Assembly (NCBI GenBank): GCA_035574295.1 | Contig: DATLYX010000009.1 | Location: 1 to 64,000 of the forward strand | Direction of reading: 5' to 3' | Source of the DNA: PNAI01 sp035574295 | Lineage (GTDB): Bacteria > Pseudomonadota > Alphaproteobacteria > Rhizobiales > Xanthobacteraceae | Length of the DNA stretch: 64,000 nt | Shown here: piece after piece, positions 51,273 to 60,406 of the stretch | How positions within the stretch are numbered: the stretch's first letter is position 1 | How the letters are laid out: each line of letters starts with the position of its first letter | The notes under the pieces: generated by a model | Seen by the model: only the letters and a program-made list of their open reading frames with translations | Database searches by the model: none | Told to the model about the DNA's origin: nothing | Program-made: the position numbers and the translations under genes

Positions 51273-52001
51273 GTGATCAGCATCCGCGAGGTGAGCAAAT
51301 GGTACGGGCCGGTCCAGGTGCTCAATCGCTGCTCGGCGGAAGTCGCCAGAGGCGAGGTGGTCGTGGTCTGCGGCCCTTCCGGTTCCGGCAAATCCACGCT
51401 GATCAAGTGCGTCAATGGCCTTGAGCCGTTTCAAGAGGGCACGATCGTCGTCGACGGCGTCTCGGTCGGCGATCGCAAAACCAACCTGTCCAAGCTGCGC
51501 GCCCGCATCGGCATGGTGTTCCAGCATTTCGAGCTGTTTCCCCACTTTACCGTGATGCGCAATCTCACGCTGGCACAGGTCAAGGTGCTCAATCGCAGCG
51601 CGGAGGAAGCCTACGCCAAGGGCATGCAGCTCTTGGAGCGCGTGGGCTTGCGCGAGTTTGCCGAAAAATATCCCGGTGAATTGTCCGGCGGGCAACAGCA
51701 GCGGGTCGCCATTGCCCGCGCGCTCGCCATGGATCCGATCGCCATGCTGTTCGACGAGCCGACCTCGGCGCTCGACCCCGAGATGATCAAGGAGGTGCTC
51801 GACGTGATGGTGGCGCTGGCCAAGGAGGGCATGACCATGATCGTGGTGACGCACGAGATGGGTTTCGCCCGCCAGGTGGCGCATCGCGTGGTGTTCATGG
51901 ACAGGGGAGAGATCGTCGAGGACGCCGTCACCGCCGAATTCTTCACCCGCCCGCGCAGCGAGCGCGCGCAGGCGTTCCTGTCGAAGATTCTCCAGCACTG
52001 A
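51273..52001 (+). CDS. Amino-acid ABC transporter ATP-binding protein
   Basis: A 242-residue ATPase of the GlnQ/GltL type. Walker A is GPSGSGKSTL, the signature is LSGGQQQRVAIARAL, and Walker B is AMLFDEPTSALDPE. The start is a GTG at 51273 (read MISIREVSKWYG), 13 bases after the second permease. It completes the importer. It is convergent with ahcY. Confidence 0.93.
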   Translation: MISIREVSKWYGPVQVLNRCSAEVARGEVVVVCGPSGSGKSTLIKCVNGLEPFQEGTIVVDGVSVGDRKTNLSKLRARIGMVFQHFELFPHFTVMRNLTLAQVKVLNRSAEEAYAKGMQLLERVGLREFAEKYPGELSGGQQQRVAIARALAMDPIAMLFDEPTSALDPEMIKEVLDVMVALAKEGMTMIVVTHEMGFARQVAHRVVFMDRGEIVEDAVTAEFFTRPRSERAQAFLSKILQH

Positions 52002-52040
52002 AGCGGGGACACGCTGCGCGGGCGCGGTATGTTGCGCGGT

Positions 52041-53462
52041 TCAATAGCGGTAGTGGTCCGGCTTGTAGGGTCCGTCGCGCGGCACGCCGATATAGGCCGC
52101 CTGCTTGTCGTTGAGCGTGGTGAGCCTGGCGCCGATCTTGGCAAGATGCAGCCGCGCCACCTTCTCGTCGAGATGCTTGGGCAGCGTGTAAACCTTCTTC
52201 TCGTATTTGCCGGGATTGGTGAACAATTCGATCTGCGCCAGGGTCTGGTTGGTGAACGACGACGACATCACGAAGCTCGGGTGGCCCATCGCATTGCCGA
52301 GATTCACCAGCCTTCCTTCCGACAACAGAATGATGCGCTTGCCGTCGGGAAATTCGATCTCGTCCACCTGCGGCTTGACGTTGTACCATTTGAAATTGCG
52401 CAGCGCCGCCACCTGGATCTCGCTGTCGAAGTGGCCGATGTTGCAGACGATGGCGCGGTCTTTCATCCTGCGCATGTGCTCCACGGTAATGACGTCGATG
52501 TTGCCGGTGGCGGTGACGAAGATGTCGGCGCGCGGCGCGGCGTCCTCCATGGTGGTCACCTCGTAGCCCTCCATCGCCGCCTGCAGGGCGCAAATCGGAT
52601 CGATTTCCGACACCATCACCCGGCAGCCGGCGTTGCGCAGCGAGGCAGCGGAGCCCTTGCCCACGTCGCCGAAGCCGCACACCATGGCAAGCTTGCCGGC
52701 CATCATCACGTCGGTGCCGCGGCGGATGCCGTCGACGAGACTCTCGCGGCAGCCGTAGAGATTGTCGAATTTCGACTTGGTGACACTGTCGTTGACGTTG
52801 ATCGCCGGCCACAACAGCGTGCCTTTCTTCTGCATTTCGTAGAGCCGGTGCACGCCGGTCGTGGTCTCCTCGGTGACCCCGCGGATGCTCGCGGCGTTCT
52901 TGTGGTACCAATCGGGCTGTTCCTTCAGCCGCTTCTTGATCGCGGCGAAGAGGATTTCCTCCTCCTCATTGTTCGGATGATTGAGCACAGAAGGATTCTT
53001 GCCCGCCTCGACGCCGAGGTGGATCAGCAAAGTCGCATCGCCGCCGTCGTCGAGGATCATGTTGGGCGATCCGCCGTCCGCCCATTCGAAGATGCGATGG
53101 GTATAGTCCCAGTAATCCTGCAACGACTCGCCTTTCACCGCGAACACCGGCGTGCCGCCTGCGGCGATCGCCGCTGCGGCGTGGTCCTGGGTCGAATAGA
53201 TGTTGCAGGAGGCCCACCGCACCTCGGCACCGAGCGCCTTCAGCGTTTCGATCAGCACCGCGGTCTGGATGGTCATGTGCAGGGAGCCGGCGATGCGCGC
53301 CCCGCGCAGCGGCTGCCGCGGGCCGTATTCCTCACGGATCGCCATCAACCCCGGCATCTCGGTCTCGGCGATGGCAATCTCCTTGCGGCCCCAGGCGGCG
53401 AGCGAAATGTCCTTGACCACGTAGTCGGTTGACGCAGGCTTGCCTTTCGCAGCGGCGGTCAT
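52041..53462 (-). CDS. ahcY: Adenosylhomocysteinase
   Basis: A 473-residue NAD-dependent enzyme that splits S-adenosylhomocysteine into adenosine and homocysteine. NAD binding is at CGFGDVGKGSAASLRNAG. RWASCNIYSTQDHAAAA and the final KPDHYRY (C-terminal Lys/Tyr) are diagnostic. Length fits the bacterial form. The ATG at 53462 is preferred over a start 13 codons upstream. A perfect palindrome lies about 94 bases upstream. It is followed on the same strand side by the PTS regulatory genes, an arrangement known in Alphaproteobacteria. Confidence 0.97.
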   Translation of the reverse strand: MTAAAKGKPASTDYVVKDISLAAWGRKEIAIAETEMPGLMAIREEYGPRQPLRGARIAGSLHMTIQTAVLIETLKALGAEVRWASCNIYSTQDHAAAAIAAGGTPVFAVKGESLQDYWDYTHRIFEWADGGSPNMILDDGGDATLLIHLGVEAGKNPSVLNHPNNEEEEILFAAIKKRLKEQPDWYHKNAASIRGVTEETTTGVHRLYEMQKKGTLLWPAINVNDSVTKSKFDNLYGCRESLVDGIRRGTDVMMAGKLAMVCGFGDVGKGSAASLRNAGCRVMVSEIDPICALQAAMEGYEVTTMEDAAPRADIFVTATGNIDVITVEHMRRMKDRAIVCNIGHFDSEIQVAALRNFKWYNVKPQVDEIEFPDGKRIILLSEGRLVNLGNAMGHPSFVMSSSFTNQTLAQIELFTNPGKYEKKVYTLPKHLDEKVARLHLAKIGARLTTLNDKQAAYIGVPRDGPYKPDHYRY

Positions 53463-53555
53463 GGCTGTCCTTGTCCGTTGAAACGAATGCCGCCGGCTCA
53501 TCCGGCGTCTCCCGGATGGCCTATAGCAGGGGCCGGGCAGCGGCGCAACGAGGAT

Positions 53556-53571
53556 ATAAAGAATTCTTTAT
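53556..53571. promoter_or_regulatory. Perfect 16-bp palindrome upstream of ahcY
   Basis: ATAAAGAATTCTTTAT is fully self-complementary and stands out in GC-rich DNA. ATAAAG...CTTTAT palindromes occur upstream of methionine-cycle genes in Alphaproteobacteria and are linked to an ArsR-family, S-adenosylhomocysteine-responsive regulator. I recall this pattern; I could not check it here. Confidence 0.6.
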
Positions 53572-53660
53572 GTCATTTCCAGAGGCATGGGACCGAAATC
53601 GGGCGCGAACTCTGGCACGGAAATCGGCTCGGAACCGGCTGCGTTTGCGGCGGCGCCGGT

Positions 53661-53990
53661 TCAGTCCTGTTCGTTGAAGCCGCTTGCGATCAACGCGGCC
53701 AGCGCCTCGATCACCGCCTCCGCGTCTTTTCCGGTCGCCTCGAGCGTGAGCACGGTGCCCGGGCCGGCGGCGAGCATCATCAGGCCCATGATCGAAGTGC
53801 CGCCCACGGTTTCGTTGCCGCGCCTGACCACCACGCTGGCGTCGAAACGTTCCACTGTCTGCACGAACCGCGCCGAGGCGCGGGCGTGCAATCCCTTCTT
53901 GTTGACGATCTCAACCTCGCGGCTGACGACCCCCTTGGCCGGCGGCAAATTCATCGCAAACCCCGAAGCGGATGAATCGGAGCCGTTCAT
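53661..53990 (-). CDS. ptsH: HPr-family phosphocarrier protein
   Basis: A 109-residue HPr. The phosphorylated His35 is in KKGLHARASARF and the regulatory Ser66 in GGTSIMGLMML. Its N-terminus is extended by about 20 residues compared with E. coli HPr. It overlaps the EIIA gene by four bases. With HPr kinase nearby, it belongs to the regulatory rather than sugar-transport PTS of Alphaproteobacteria. Confidence 0.94.
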   Translation of the reverse strand: MNGSDSSASGFAMNLPPAKGVVSREVEIVNKKGLHARASARFVQTVERFDASVVVRRGNETVGGTSIMGLMMLAAGPGTVLTLEATGKDAEAVIEALAALIASGFNEQD

Positions 53991-54388
53991 TTGCCGGCCA
54001 GAATTCGGCTGGCAATGGTGACGTATTTGCGACCGGCAATTTGCGCGGCGGCCACCGCCTCGGCCAGAGGACATTCGCCGCGCACCTTGGCGAACTTGAT
54101 CAGCATCGGCATGTTGATGCCGGCGAGCACCTCCACGTTCGGACGATTCATCACCGAGATTGCCAGGTTCGACGGCGTGCCGCCGAACATGTCGGTGAGA
54201 ATCGCGACCCCCTCTCCGGTGTCCACGCGCTCCACGGCTTCAATGATTTCCCTGCGCCGCTGCTCGACGTCGTCGTCGGGACCGATGGTCACCACTTCGA
54301 TCTGCTGCTGCGGGCCGACGACGTGTTCGAGTGCGGCGCGGAACTCGACGGCAAGCCGCCCGTGAGTGACGAGTACGAGTCCGATCAT
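53987..54388 (-). CDS. PTS EIIA component, mannose family
   Basis: A 133-residue EIIA-Man-like protein. The phosphorylated His9 is in LVLVTHGRLA. FRAALEHVVG and TDMFGGTPSNLAI are typical of the family. No membrane EIIC/EIID is encoded nearby, so the protein is probably regulatory. It is coupled to HPr by an ATGA overlap. It is separated from hprK by 228 bases, wider than usual for this neighbourhood. Confidence 0.92.
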   Translation of the reverse strand: MIGLVLVTHGRLAVEFRAALEHVVGPQQQIEVVTIGPDDDVEQRRREIIEAVERVDTGEGVAILTDMFGGTPSNLAISVMNRPNVEVLAGINMPMLIKFAKVRGECPLAEAVAAAQIAGRKYVTIASRILAGK

Positions 54389-54616
54389 CCGGGACTCCTC
54401 GCGGGCGCTGGAACGCCGCACGGAAGGCCGCCCATGATCATCATCCGAAGCCTGACTTCAAGGGGCTTGGGCGCTGATTTCCGGGCCATGTTGCATTGCC
54501 ACAAGTGGCGGCTGAGATTGGCCAAAAAATTCAATAACAGCAATAGCCTGTGTGCCCCTCGCATGTGCATAAGACCGCACCGCGACAACCCCATGGACCC
54601 TACAACCATAGGCGGA

Positions 54617-55072
54617 TCAGGCGATTGCATTTGCAGTTCGCTGCCAGGCCAATACCAGCGGCAGCGGATTCACGCCGACTGCGACCGCAAGTCGCGGCAA
54701 ATGGATGCCGGCAATCACGGCCTCCGTGCTTTCCGGCCCAAGCAAGCGGCTGGCATCGCCTGCCGCGAGCTCCACCACCCCCCCGACCAGCGCCACCGGT
54801 TCGTAAGGCAACCGCCGAATACCCAGGCCGCGCACCTCGATCAGCCCCGCCAGCACCGCTGCTGGCCGGACCAAGAGCCGTCCGTGCACCGCCTCGACGT
54901 GCACGCGGTCGTCGCCGACCAAGCGGGCGAAGTCGAGGTGGCCCGCGTGCGCGGCCTCTATCAGCGCAAATGCCAATCGCGATTTGCCGCTCGCCGGAGG
55001 CCCGATGATCAGCAACGCATGTGCTCCAATCAGCACGGCGGAGGCGTGAATGGTGGAGAGCTCGGCAGCCAT
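54617..55072 (-). CDS. hprK: HPr kinase/phosphorylase, short alphaproteobacterial form
   Basis: A 151-residue protein holding only the C-terminal catalytic domain, as usual in Alphaproteobacteria. Walker A is IGPPASGKSRLAF. The HprK signature is LIEVRGLGIRRLP. It phosphorylates HPr on Ser. The ATG at 55072 (MAAELSTIHASAV) is preferred; the frame stays open upstream without conserved sequence. The two-component pair chvG/chvI often found just upstream in relatives is absent here. Confidence 0.9.
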   Translation of the reverse strand: MAAELSTIHASAVLIGAHALLIIGPPASGKSRLAFALIEAAHAGHLDFARLVGDDRVHVEAVHGRLLVRPAAVLAGLIEVRGLGIRRLPYEPVALVGGVVELAAGDASRLLGPESTEAVIAGIHLPRLAVAVGVNPLPLVLAWQRTANAIA

Positions 55073-55395
55073 TGGCGCAGCGCCGCAATCTGTGACCCCC
55101 GCAACGACCCATGTCTGCTCGCTCCGCGTGAGCGGGTTCTCGGGGCGGCCGTGGGGGTTCAATCTAGCGCATTGCGATCCCGTGTGCGCGGCGATTCTCC
55201 GGAAGCGGTCTCTAGTCCACCGCAAGGACGTCGCGACGATGGGGGGAGGCGCAAAAGGAGAGGTCTGCCCACGGCTTAAGGACTCCAAATTTCGCCTCGA
55301 CCATGGCAAAATAAGTTATGAATCGCAGGATCGGTCTGGTCCGGGAGCGTAGGGGCGTCTCTGCGCGTTCTTAACGAGAGACGGGATTCAATCAA
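55073..55395. other. Divergent intergenic region between hprK and the acyl carrier protein gene
   Basis: A 323-base region that must hold promoters in both directions. I see no strong hairpin or repeat. An AT-rich patch (AAAATAAGTTATGAAT near 55310) could be promoter sequence. Confidence 0.45.
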
Positions 55396-55683
55396 ATGAC
55401 GGCCGGCGCCACGTCTGCTTCGAGCCAAGCCATGGACAGCGTCACCAGCGACGTCCTGGCGCTCATTCAGAAGAAACTTCCGCCCGAGAAGTCGGCGCTG
55501 ACCATGACCGACCGCCTCAAGGATTTGGGCATCGATTCGCTGAGCGTGGTGGAGCTGATTTTCGAGCTCGAGGAGAAGTTCAACATTCAGATCCCCTACA
55601 ATGCCAACGACACCGAGCCGGAATTCGAAACGGTCGGTGAAGTGGTCGAGGCGATCAAGAAGGTCATTGCCGAGAAAAAGTGA
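55396..55683 (+). CDS. Acyl carrier protein
   Basis: A 95-residue acyl carrier protein. Ser48 in DLGIDSLSVVELIFELEE is the phosphopantetheine site. The N-terminus is about 15 residues longer than in housekeeping AcpP, and an ATG at 55432 could be an alternative start. There are no fatty-acid synthesis genes next to it, so it is probably a specialised carrier. Its partner is unknown. Confidence 0.9.
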   Translation: MTAGATSASSQAMDSVTSDVLALIQKKLPPEKSALTMTDRLKDLGIDSLSVVELIFELEEKFNIQIPYNANDTEPEFETVGEVVEAIKKVIAEKK

Positions 55684-55735
55684 TCGCCCGTTGGCGCGCG
55701 CCCCGCGCCCCTCATGAAATCGACCCGCCCGGCTC

Positions 55736-55966
55736 TCAACGCAGAGGGTTGTGCTCGGACAAGCGAGCGTCGTTGACCGCATCGTCACGCTTCAGGCGCT
55801 GCGCAATGAGATAGCCGATCCCGAGCACGACGGCGCCGAGCAGGATGTTGGGGATCATCCATTCCCGCGGAAACGGATCGAGCACGTCCAACAGGTAGAT
55901 CATATACATGCAATAGACGAGGAAGCTCGCCTCCAGCAGAAGACCGAACAGCACGGAGATTTTCAT
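55736..55966 (-). CDS. Small two-helix membrane protein of unknown function
   Basis: A 76-residue protein with two hydrophobic helices (LFGLLLEASFLVYCMYMIYL and IPNILLGAVVLGIGYLIAQ) and a polar tail. The ATG has an AGGAGG site, supporting a real gene. I do not recognise the family. It is convergent with the acyl carrier protein gene. Confidence 0.7.
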   Translation of the reverse strand: MKISVLFGLLLEASFLVYCMYMIYLLDVLDPFPREWMIPNILLGAVVLGIGYLIAQRLKRDDAVNDARLSEHNPLR

Positions 55967-56306
55967 GGCGCCTCCTCTTTGTCGTCTCGCTTAATGCCGC
56001 GAATGCGAGGTGAGAGAGATGGAGATGAAGCTGGGGCCCGGATCGTTAATAATTCGTTTACGGCTTCATAAAACGCCAAAGAGGCGTGCGTGGTTCCATG
56101 GCGGGCAACCGCCGCCGCGGCAACGCACATGCGGCGGGGGCCCCGCGACAATGTGGAGCGAGCCCTCTGAAAGGCGTGGGGGGGGGGATTTTTCTGCATT
56201 CTGGGCAATTCTGGCCTTGCCCGCGCTTGTCGCAGAGATCCACGTCTCAAAAAATCTCAGAAGGATCAAAGTCTTGGAGCCGGGATGAGCTCCGGCAACG
56301 GCTCTC
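55967..56306. other. Intergenic region with a ten-G homopolymer
   Basis: A 340-base gap without a convincing gene. It contains an uninterrupted run of ten G at 56178-56187 followed by ATTTTT. It also contains GGCGGGGGCCCCGC (near 56130), a GC-rich partial dyad. It lies downstream of mltA and upstream of the small membrane protein gene on the minus strand. Confidence 0.6.
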
Positions 56307-57722
56307 TCAGCGAGCCGGTTTGGCGTTGCGACCGTCTGCCCATGCACTCTTTGCGTCCGCGGCCTTTGCGTCCGCGGCCGGTCTTTTGGCGATCTGCGTC
56401 GCTTCCTCGTCGACAAAGGAGGGACGGGGCCGCGGCAGCGGCGTGTTGCGGCCGGCGATCACCGGATCGATTTCGCGCGGGATCAGAATCGTGAACCGGC
56501 CGGGATGCCGGATGCGGCCGGCCACGTGGGCGGCGCCGTCGCCCGCGCCGAAATAGAGGTCGGCGCGCGCCGGGCCGATGATGGCGCCGCCGGTGTCCTG
56601 CGCCACCCACAACCGCTGCAAGCTGATTTCCGTGCGCTCGCCGTCAAGCGGCAACTCCGCCTCAATGAAAAACGGCGTGCCATAAATGTGGATGGATTTA
56701 TCGACCGCGATCGAGCGGCCGGGCGTGAGCGAGACGCCCTGCGCGCCGATCGGCTCCTCGTGCTCGGCGAGCCCGGTTTCGCGAAAGAACACGAAGGAGC
56801 GGTTGCGCAGACGCAATTCCCTGCCTTCCTTCGGGTTGGCCTCGATCCATTCGCGGATGCGCTGCATGGACATTTCTTCGCGCGGGACGATCTCGCGGTC
56901 GATGAGAATGCGGCCGATGGGCGTATAGGGCCAACCGTTGTGGTTGCTGTAGTTGAGGCGCAGAATTTTTCCGTCCTCGAGCCGCACGCGCGCGGAGCCC
57001 TGGATCGGGGCAAAGAACAGATCGGTCGGATCCTTGAGCCAGCAGATTTCGAGTTTTCGGCCGGCGAGCGCGCCGTTCTCGATCGCCGCGCGGTCGTAAT
57101 AGGGCTTTCTCAGATCGGGCGGCGTGCGATAGAGCGGAACGTTGAACTCCTCCGTTCGCATGCGCGAGCCTTCGATGATCGGTTCGTAGTAGCCGGTGAG
57201 AAATCCGTTGTCCTCGCCGAGTCGCGCGATGCGCATCGGCCTGAAATTCCGCTCAAAGAAAATACGCGCCGCCTTCCCGTCGCGCGGCGGCTCTCGCACG
57301 GCGCGGCGGCAGACCGACTGCAGGGCGGCATAGAACGGCTGCCCGGCGTGGCGGGGCGGCGTGCCGCGCTGAATCGCCTTGCAACTTTTTAGGAAGACGG
57401 CAAAGGCGGCGGCATGGTCGTCCGTGATCCAGCCATCGAGCTCCGTCCAGCTCACGGTCTCAAGCTGCACGTTGGGAATGCGGAACGGCTCGGGCAAAAG
57501 TTGCCTGCCGAACTCAAGCTCGTCGCGGTCGGGCGCCGTCGGGGCGGTCTGGATGAGCTTCGGCAGCAAGGCGGGAGAGAACGCAGACGCGGTGGTCACC
57601 CGATCGACGGTCTTGACCTTCGGCTTTGTCCCGGCATCCGGCGCGAAAGGCTCTGAGTGGCCCGGCCTTGCCTCGAACAGGGCGCCCGCGACCAACAGAG
57701 CAATGAGCATTAGATGCCGCAT
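56307..57722 (-). CDS. mltA: MltA-family membrane-bound lytic murein transglycosylase
   Basis: A 471-residue exported protein. The N-terminal hydrophobic segment MRHLMLIALLVAGALFEA is a signal. The MltA domain includes FLTGYYEPIIEGSRMRTEEF, and the 3D barrel region has VAQDTGGAIIGPARADLYFG with the conserved Asp residues. It cleaves peptidoglycan glycan strands. No lipobox Cys is obvious, so it may be periplasmic rather than a lipoprotein. The ATG at 57722 has GGAAAGG upstream; an ATG at 57743 is also in frame. Confidence 0.93.
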   Translation of the reverse strand: MRHLMLIALLVAGALFEARPGHSEPFAPDAGTKPKVKTVDRVTTASAFSPALLPKLIQTAPTAPDRDELEFGRQLLPEPFRIPNVQLETVSWTELDGWITDDHAAAFAVFLKSCKAIQRGTPPRHAGQPFYAALQSVCRRAVREPPRDGKAARIFFERNFRPMRIARLGEDNGFLTGYYEPIIEGSRMRTEEFNVPLYRTPPDLRKPYYDRAAIENGALAGRKLEICWLKDPTDLFFAPIQGSARVRLEDGKILRLNYSNHNGWPYTPIGRILIDREIVPREEMSMQRIREWIEANPKEGRELRLRNRSFVFFRETGLAEHEEPIGAQGVSLTPGRSIAVDKSIHIYGTPFFIEAELPLDGERTEISLQRLWVAQDTGGAIIGPARADLYFGAGDGAAHVAGRIRHPGRFTILIPREIDPVIAGRNTPLPRPRPSFVDEEATQIAKRPAADAKAADAKSAWADGRNAKPAR

Positions 57723-57935
57723 GATGCCTTTCCCGAGCGACATGCGTTGATCGTTCCGCGGTGATGCTGCCGTCCCGCTATCAAAATCTCAGGCCGCCGC
57801 CATGACAACGGCAAAGAGCGGGGGCCGGGCGAAAATGTCGCGCTGTGCCGGCTGTTTTTTCAGCGGTGTAGTGGATTTGCCACAATCAGGCGCAACAAGT
57901 CGGGCGCAATCAGTGGTGACCGGTCCTGCGCGACC

Positions 57936-58664
57936 TCATGCGTCGCCGAGGTCCTGCATCTTGCGGCCGGCGCGCTCGCACCAGTTCTCCCAGGCGCGAT
58001 TGATGCTGTAGGGCCCGGTGCGGGCGATGATCTTGTCCACCTCGCCGGGATAGAGAAATTTGATCCTGCCCATCTGCGCGGCCTGCATTTGCAGCTTGGC
58101 GTTCAGCTCCAGATAGACCGAGATGAACACGGCGTGACGGATGCTGGTGCCGACGACGACCGCGCCGTGGCCGCGCATCAGCGCGGTGCGGCCCTTGCCG
58201 AGGCGTTTGGCGAGGTCGCGACCCATGGCCATGTTCTCGACCAGGAGCGTGGTGTCGCCGAATTTTTCGTGGGAATCCCACAGCGGCACCTTGTGGCCGA
58301 TCGAGGCGCAGAGGTGCATCACGGGCCGCAGCTCCTTGCGCGTGACGCCAAACGGGATCGTGCTCGGGCTGTGATTGTGCACCACCGACGTCACGTCGGG
58401 CCGCGCCTCGTAAAGCGCGCCGTGAATGAAGCGTTCCAGATACGGCTTGCGGCCGCGCGCATCGACCGGATCGCCTTCGAGGGTGAATTCCATGATGTCG
58501 TCGGCTTCGATGCGTTCAGGCGCGCGCGCCCGCGACAACAGGTAACGATCGGGGCGCTGCGGGTGCCGCACGCTGATGTGACCGAAGGAATCGACGATAC
58601 CCTCGCGGGCGAGGATGCGGTTGGCGGTGACGAGTTCTTCGATCAACACATCGAGCTTTGGCAT
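57936..58664 (-). CDS. Class II aldolase/adducin family protein
   Basis: A 242-residue aldolase-fold protein. DSFGHISVRHPQRPDRYLLS matches the paralogue at 28595, with metal His residues in VVHNHSPSTIPFG and LMRGHGAVVVG. The ATG at 58664 (MPKLDVLIEEL) has AAGGA upstream. It lies 35 bases after the FAD monooxygenase gene in the same direction, so both are likely in one operon. It may cleave or decarboxylate a hydroxylated ring-cleavage product (inference). Confidence 0.9.
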   Translation of the reverse strand: MPKLDVLIEELVTANRILAREGIVDSFGHISVRHPQRPDRYLLSRARAPERIEADDIMEFTLEGDPVDARGRKPYLERFIHGALYEARPDVTSVVHNHSPSTIPFGVTRKELRPVMHLCASIGHKVPLWDSHEKFGDTTLLVENMAMGRDLAKRLGKGRTALMRGHGAVVVGTSIRHAVFISVYLELNAKLQMQAAQMGRIKFLYPGEVDKIIARTGPYSINRAWENWCERAGRKMQDLGDA

Positions 58665-58699
58665 GGAGATCGTTCCTTCGGTTTTCGGAGCCAGCAAGA

Positions 58700-60298
58700 T
58701 CAGTGGCCGGTGGCGATGGCGGCGAGCTTTTCGGGCTCGGCGGGCGGAGCATTGCCGCGCCAGACCACGTGCAAATCGGGGCGCACGAGGATGAAATCGC
58801 GCCCGTATACGTCCCGCGCGTTCTCGTCGGGTACGTCGAGCACCGCGAACGGGGCGCCGAATTTCTGGAACGCGCGCGCAAGCGGTGTCGCATCGGCCTG
58901 CGCGCCGCCGAGGCGGATGAGCGTGTAACCTCGGCCGATGCGATCCTGCATTGCGGTGCCGTCGGCAAGCCACACGTGCGGCAGCCGCGCGCCGGGCCAG
59001 GTGGTCGGCACGTATTTGATGAAATCGTGCGGCGGGCCCTCGCCCGGTTCCGGCCAGATGATCGGCGAGCCGACATAGCGATAGCCGAGCTCGGCGCCGA
59101 TCATCTCGTTGCTCTTGCGCTGCTCGATGTCAGCGACGCGGGCGAGATTGGCGCGCGTGGCCGCGCCCTCCGGCGTGTTGTCGCGGATGTTGGGTCGCCA
59201 TTCCGCGCGCCACTTGCGGCGGCCCTGCGAGGCAAAGCGCGAGGCGGCGACGTTGCGCTCGCCCACCTGCCGCCGCTCGATCTCGTAGGATTTGAGCAGG
59301 TTCGGTCCGCCCCAACCGGCAAGCGTGGCGGCCAGTTTCCAGCCGAGGTCGATGGCGTCGCCGGCGCCGGAGTTCATGCCAAGCCCGCCGGTGGGGATGA
59401 CGAGATGAACCGCATCGCCGGCGAGGAACACGCGCTCCTCGCCGTAGCGGTCGGCCAGCAGCAGATTCTGCTTCCATTCGCCGACGTAGAGCATTTCGTA
59501 TTTGACCGGCATGGCCACGGTCTTCTCGAACTGCGGCGCCATGTCGGAATCGTTTTCCACCACCGCATGCAGCGTAAAATGCCTGGTCGAATCCTGCACG
59601 ATCAGGAACGTGTGCTGATTGTCGGCGACGTGATAATGGCGGCCCTTGCCGATCGGGATGCGCTCGTAGAGGTCCTCGCAATGGTAGAGCGCCTGGCGCA
59701 GCCGCAGGATGTCGGCGTCGCCGGCGAGCTTGATGCCGAGCGTCTTGCGCACGAGGCTTGAGCCGCCGTCGCAGCCGACGAGGTATTTGGCACGGATGGT
59801 CACGGTCTTGCCGTCGTGCCGGACCTGGGCGGTGACCGATTCGGCGTCCTGGACGAAAGCTAGCAATTCGTGGCCGTAGCGGACGCTGACGCTCGACAGT
59901 TCCTCGGCCACCGATTTGAGCAGCGGTTCCAGCGTGTATTGCGAAATGAGCTGGTAGGGCTCGAGCGGCAGCGAGCCGTCGGTGCAGGCGGCGATCTCTT
60001 TGCGCGCCTCGGCGACGGAGGGATAGGGCAGCCGCAGCAGCGGCGGCTCGATGAGCGAGGTGACGATGAACACGTCCATGGGGCAGTGGGCCGGGAGCCC
60101 GGCCGCGCGCACGCGCTCGGCGATCCCCATGCGGCGGAACATCTCCATGGTGCGGGCGTTGCAGCGCTCCATCTTCGGCAGCCGCTGCGGCGCCTCCTTC
60201 TGTTCGATCAGGATGGTGCGCACGCCGCGCTGGCCGAGATCGACGGCCAGCGTCAGGCCCACCGGCCCTGCGCCGACCACCAGGACGTCCGTTTCCAT
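58700..60298 (-). CDS. FAD-dependent aromatic monooxygenase (PheA/TfdB family)
   Basis: A 532-residue flavoprotein hydroxylase. ADP binding is at DVLVVGAGPVGLTLAVDLG, the second FAD motif is FLAGDAVHLVIPTGGLGMN, and the C-terminal domain is thioredoxin-like. Members hydroxylate phenols and related aromatics using NAD(P)H. The ATG at 60298 (METDVLVVG) starts the Rossmann fold. It is divergent from the VOC gene and followed by a class II aldolase gene. Confidence 0.92.
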   Translation of the reverse strand: METDVLVVGAGPVGLTLAVDLGQRGVRTILIEQKEAPQRLPKMERCNARTMEMFRRMGIAERVRAAGLPAHCPMDVFIVTSLIEPPLLRLPYPSVAEARKEIAACTDGSLPLEPYQLISQYTLEPLLKSVAEELSSVSVRYGHELLAFVQDAESVTAQVRHDGKTVTIRAKYLVGCDGGSSLVRKTLGIKLAGDADILRLRQALYHCEDLYERIPIGKGRHYHVADNQHTFLIVQDSTRHFTLHAVVENDSDMAPQFEKTVAMPVKYEMLYVGEWKQNLLLADRYGEERVFLAGDAVHLVIPTGGLGMNSGAGDAIDLGWKLAATLAGWGGPNLLKSYEIERRQVGERNVAASRFASQGRRKWRAEWRPNIRDNTPEGAATRANLARVADIEQRKSNEMIGAELGYRYVGSPIIWPEPGEGPPHDFIKYVPTTWPGARLPHVWLADGTAMQDRIGRGYTLIRLGGAQADATPLARAFQKFGAPFAVLDVPDENARDVYGRDFILVRPDLHVVWRGNAPPAEPEKLAAIATGH

Positions 60299-60406
60299 CT
60301 GCAAAGCCACGGCAGCTTGATAGCCGCTCAAGTCGCGTCTTGCCAGCGGTCCGTTGACCGCCCGCCTCCGGTGATATGTGATGGCTGCATTGCAAGGGAG
60401 AATGCC

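Noticed and set aside
53463..53555. SAH riboswitch upstream of ahcY
   Set aside because: I could not find a convincing conserved pseudoknot core; the leader shows only a short GCCGG...CCGGC hairpin.
55073..55309. N-terminal extension of HPr kinase
   Set aside because: The frame is open but begins with TTG, is Arg-rich and lacks similarity to the N-terminal domain of long HprK proteins; the ATG at 55072 fits the short form.
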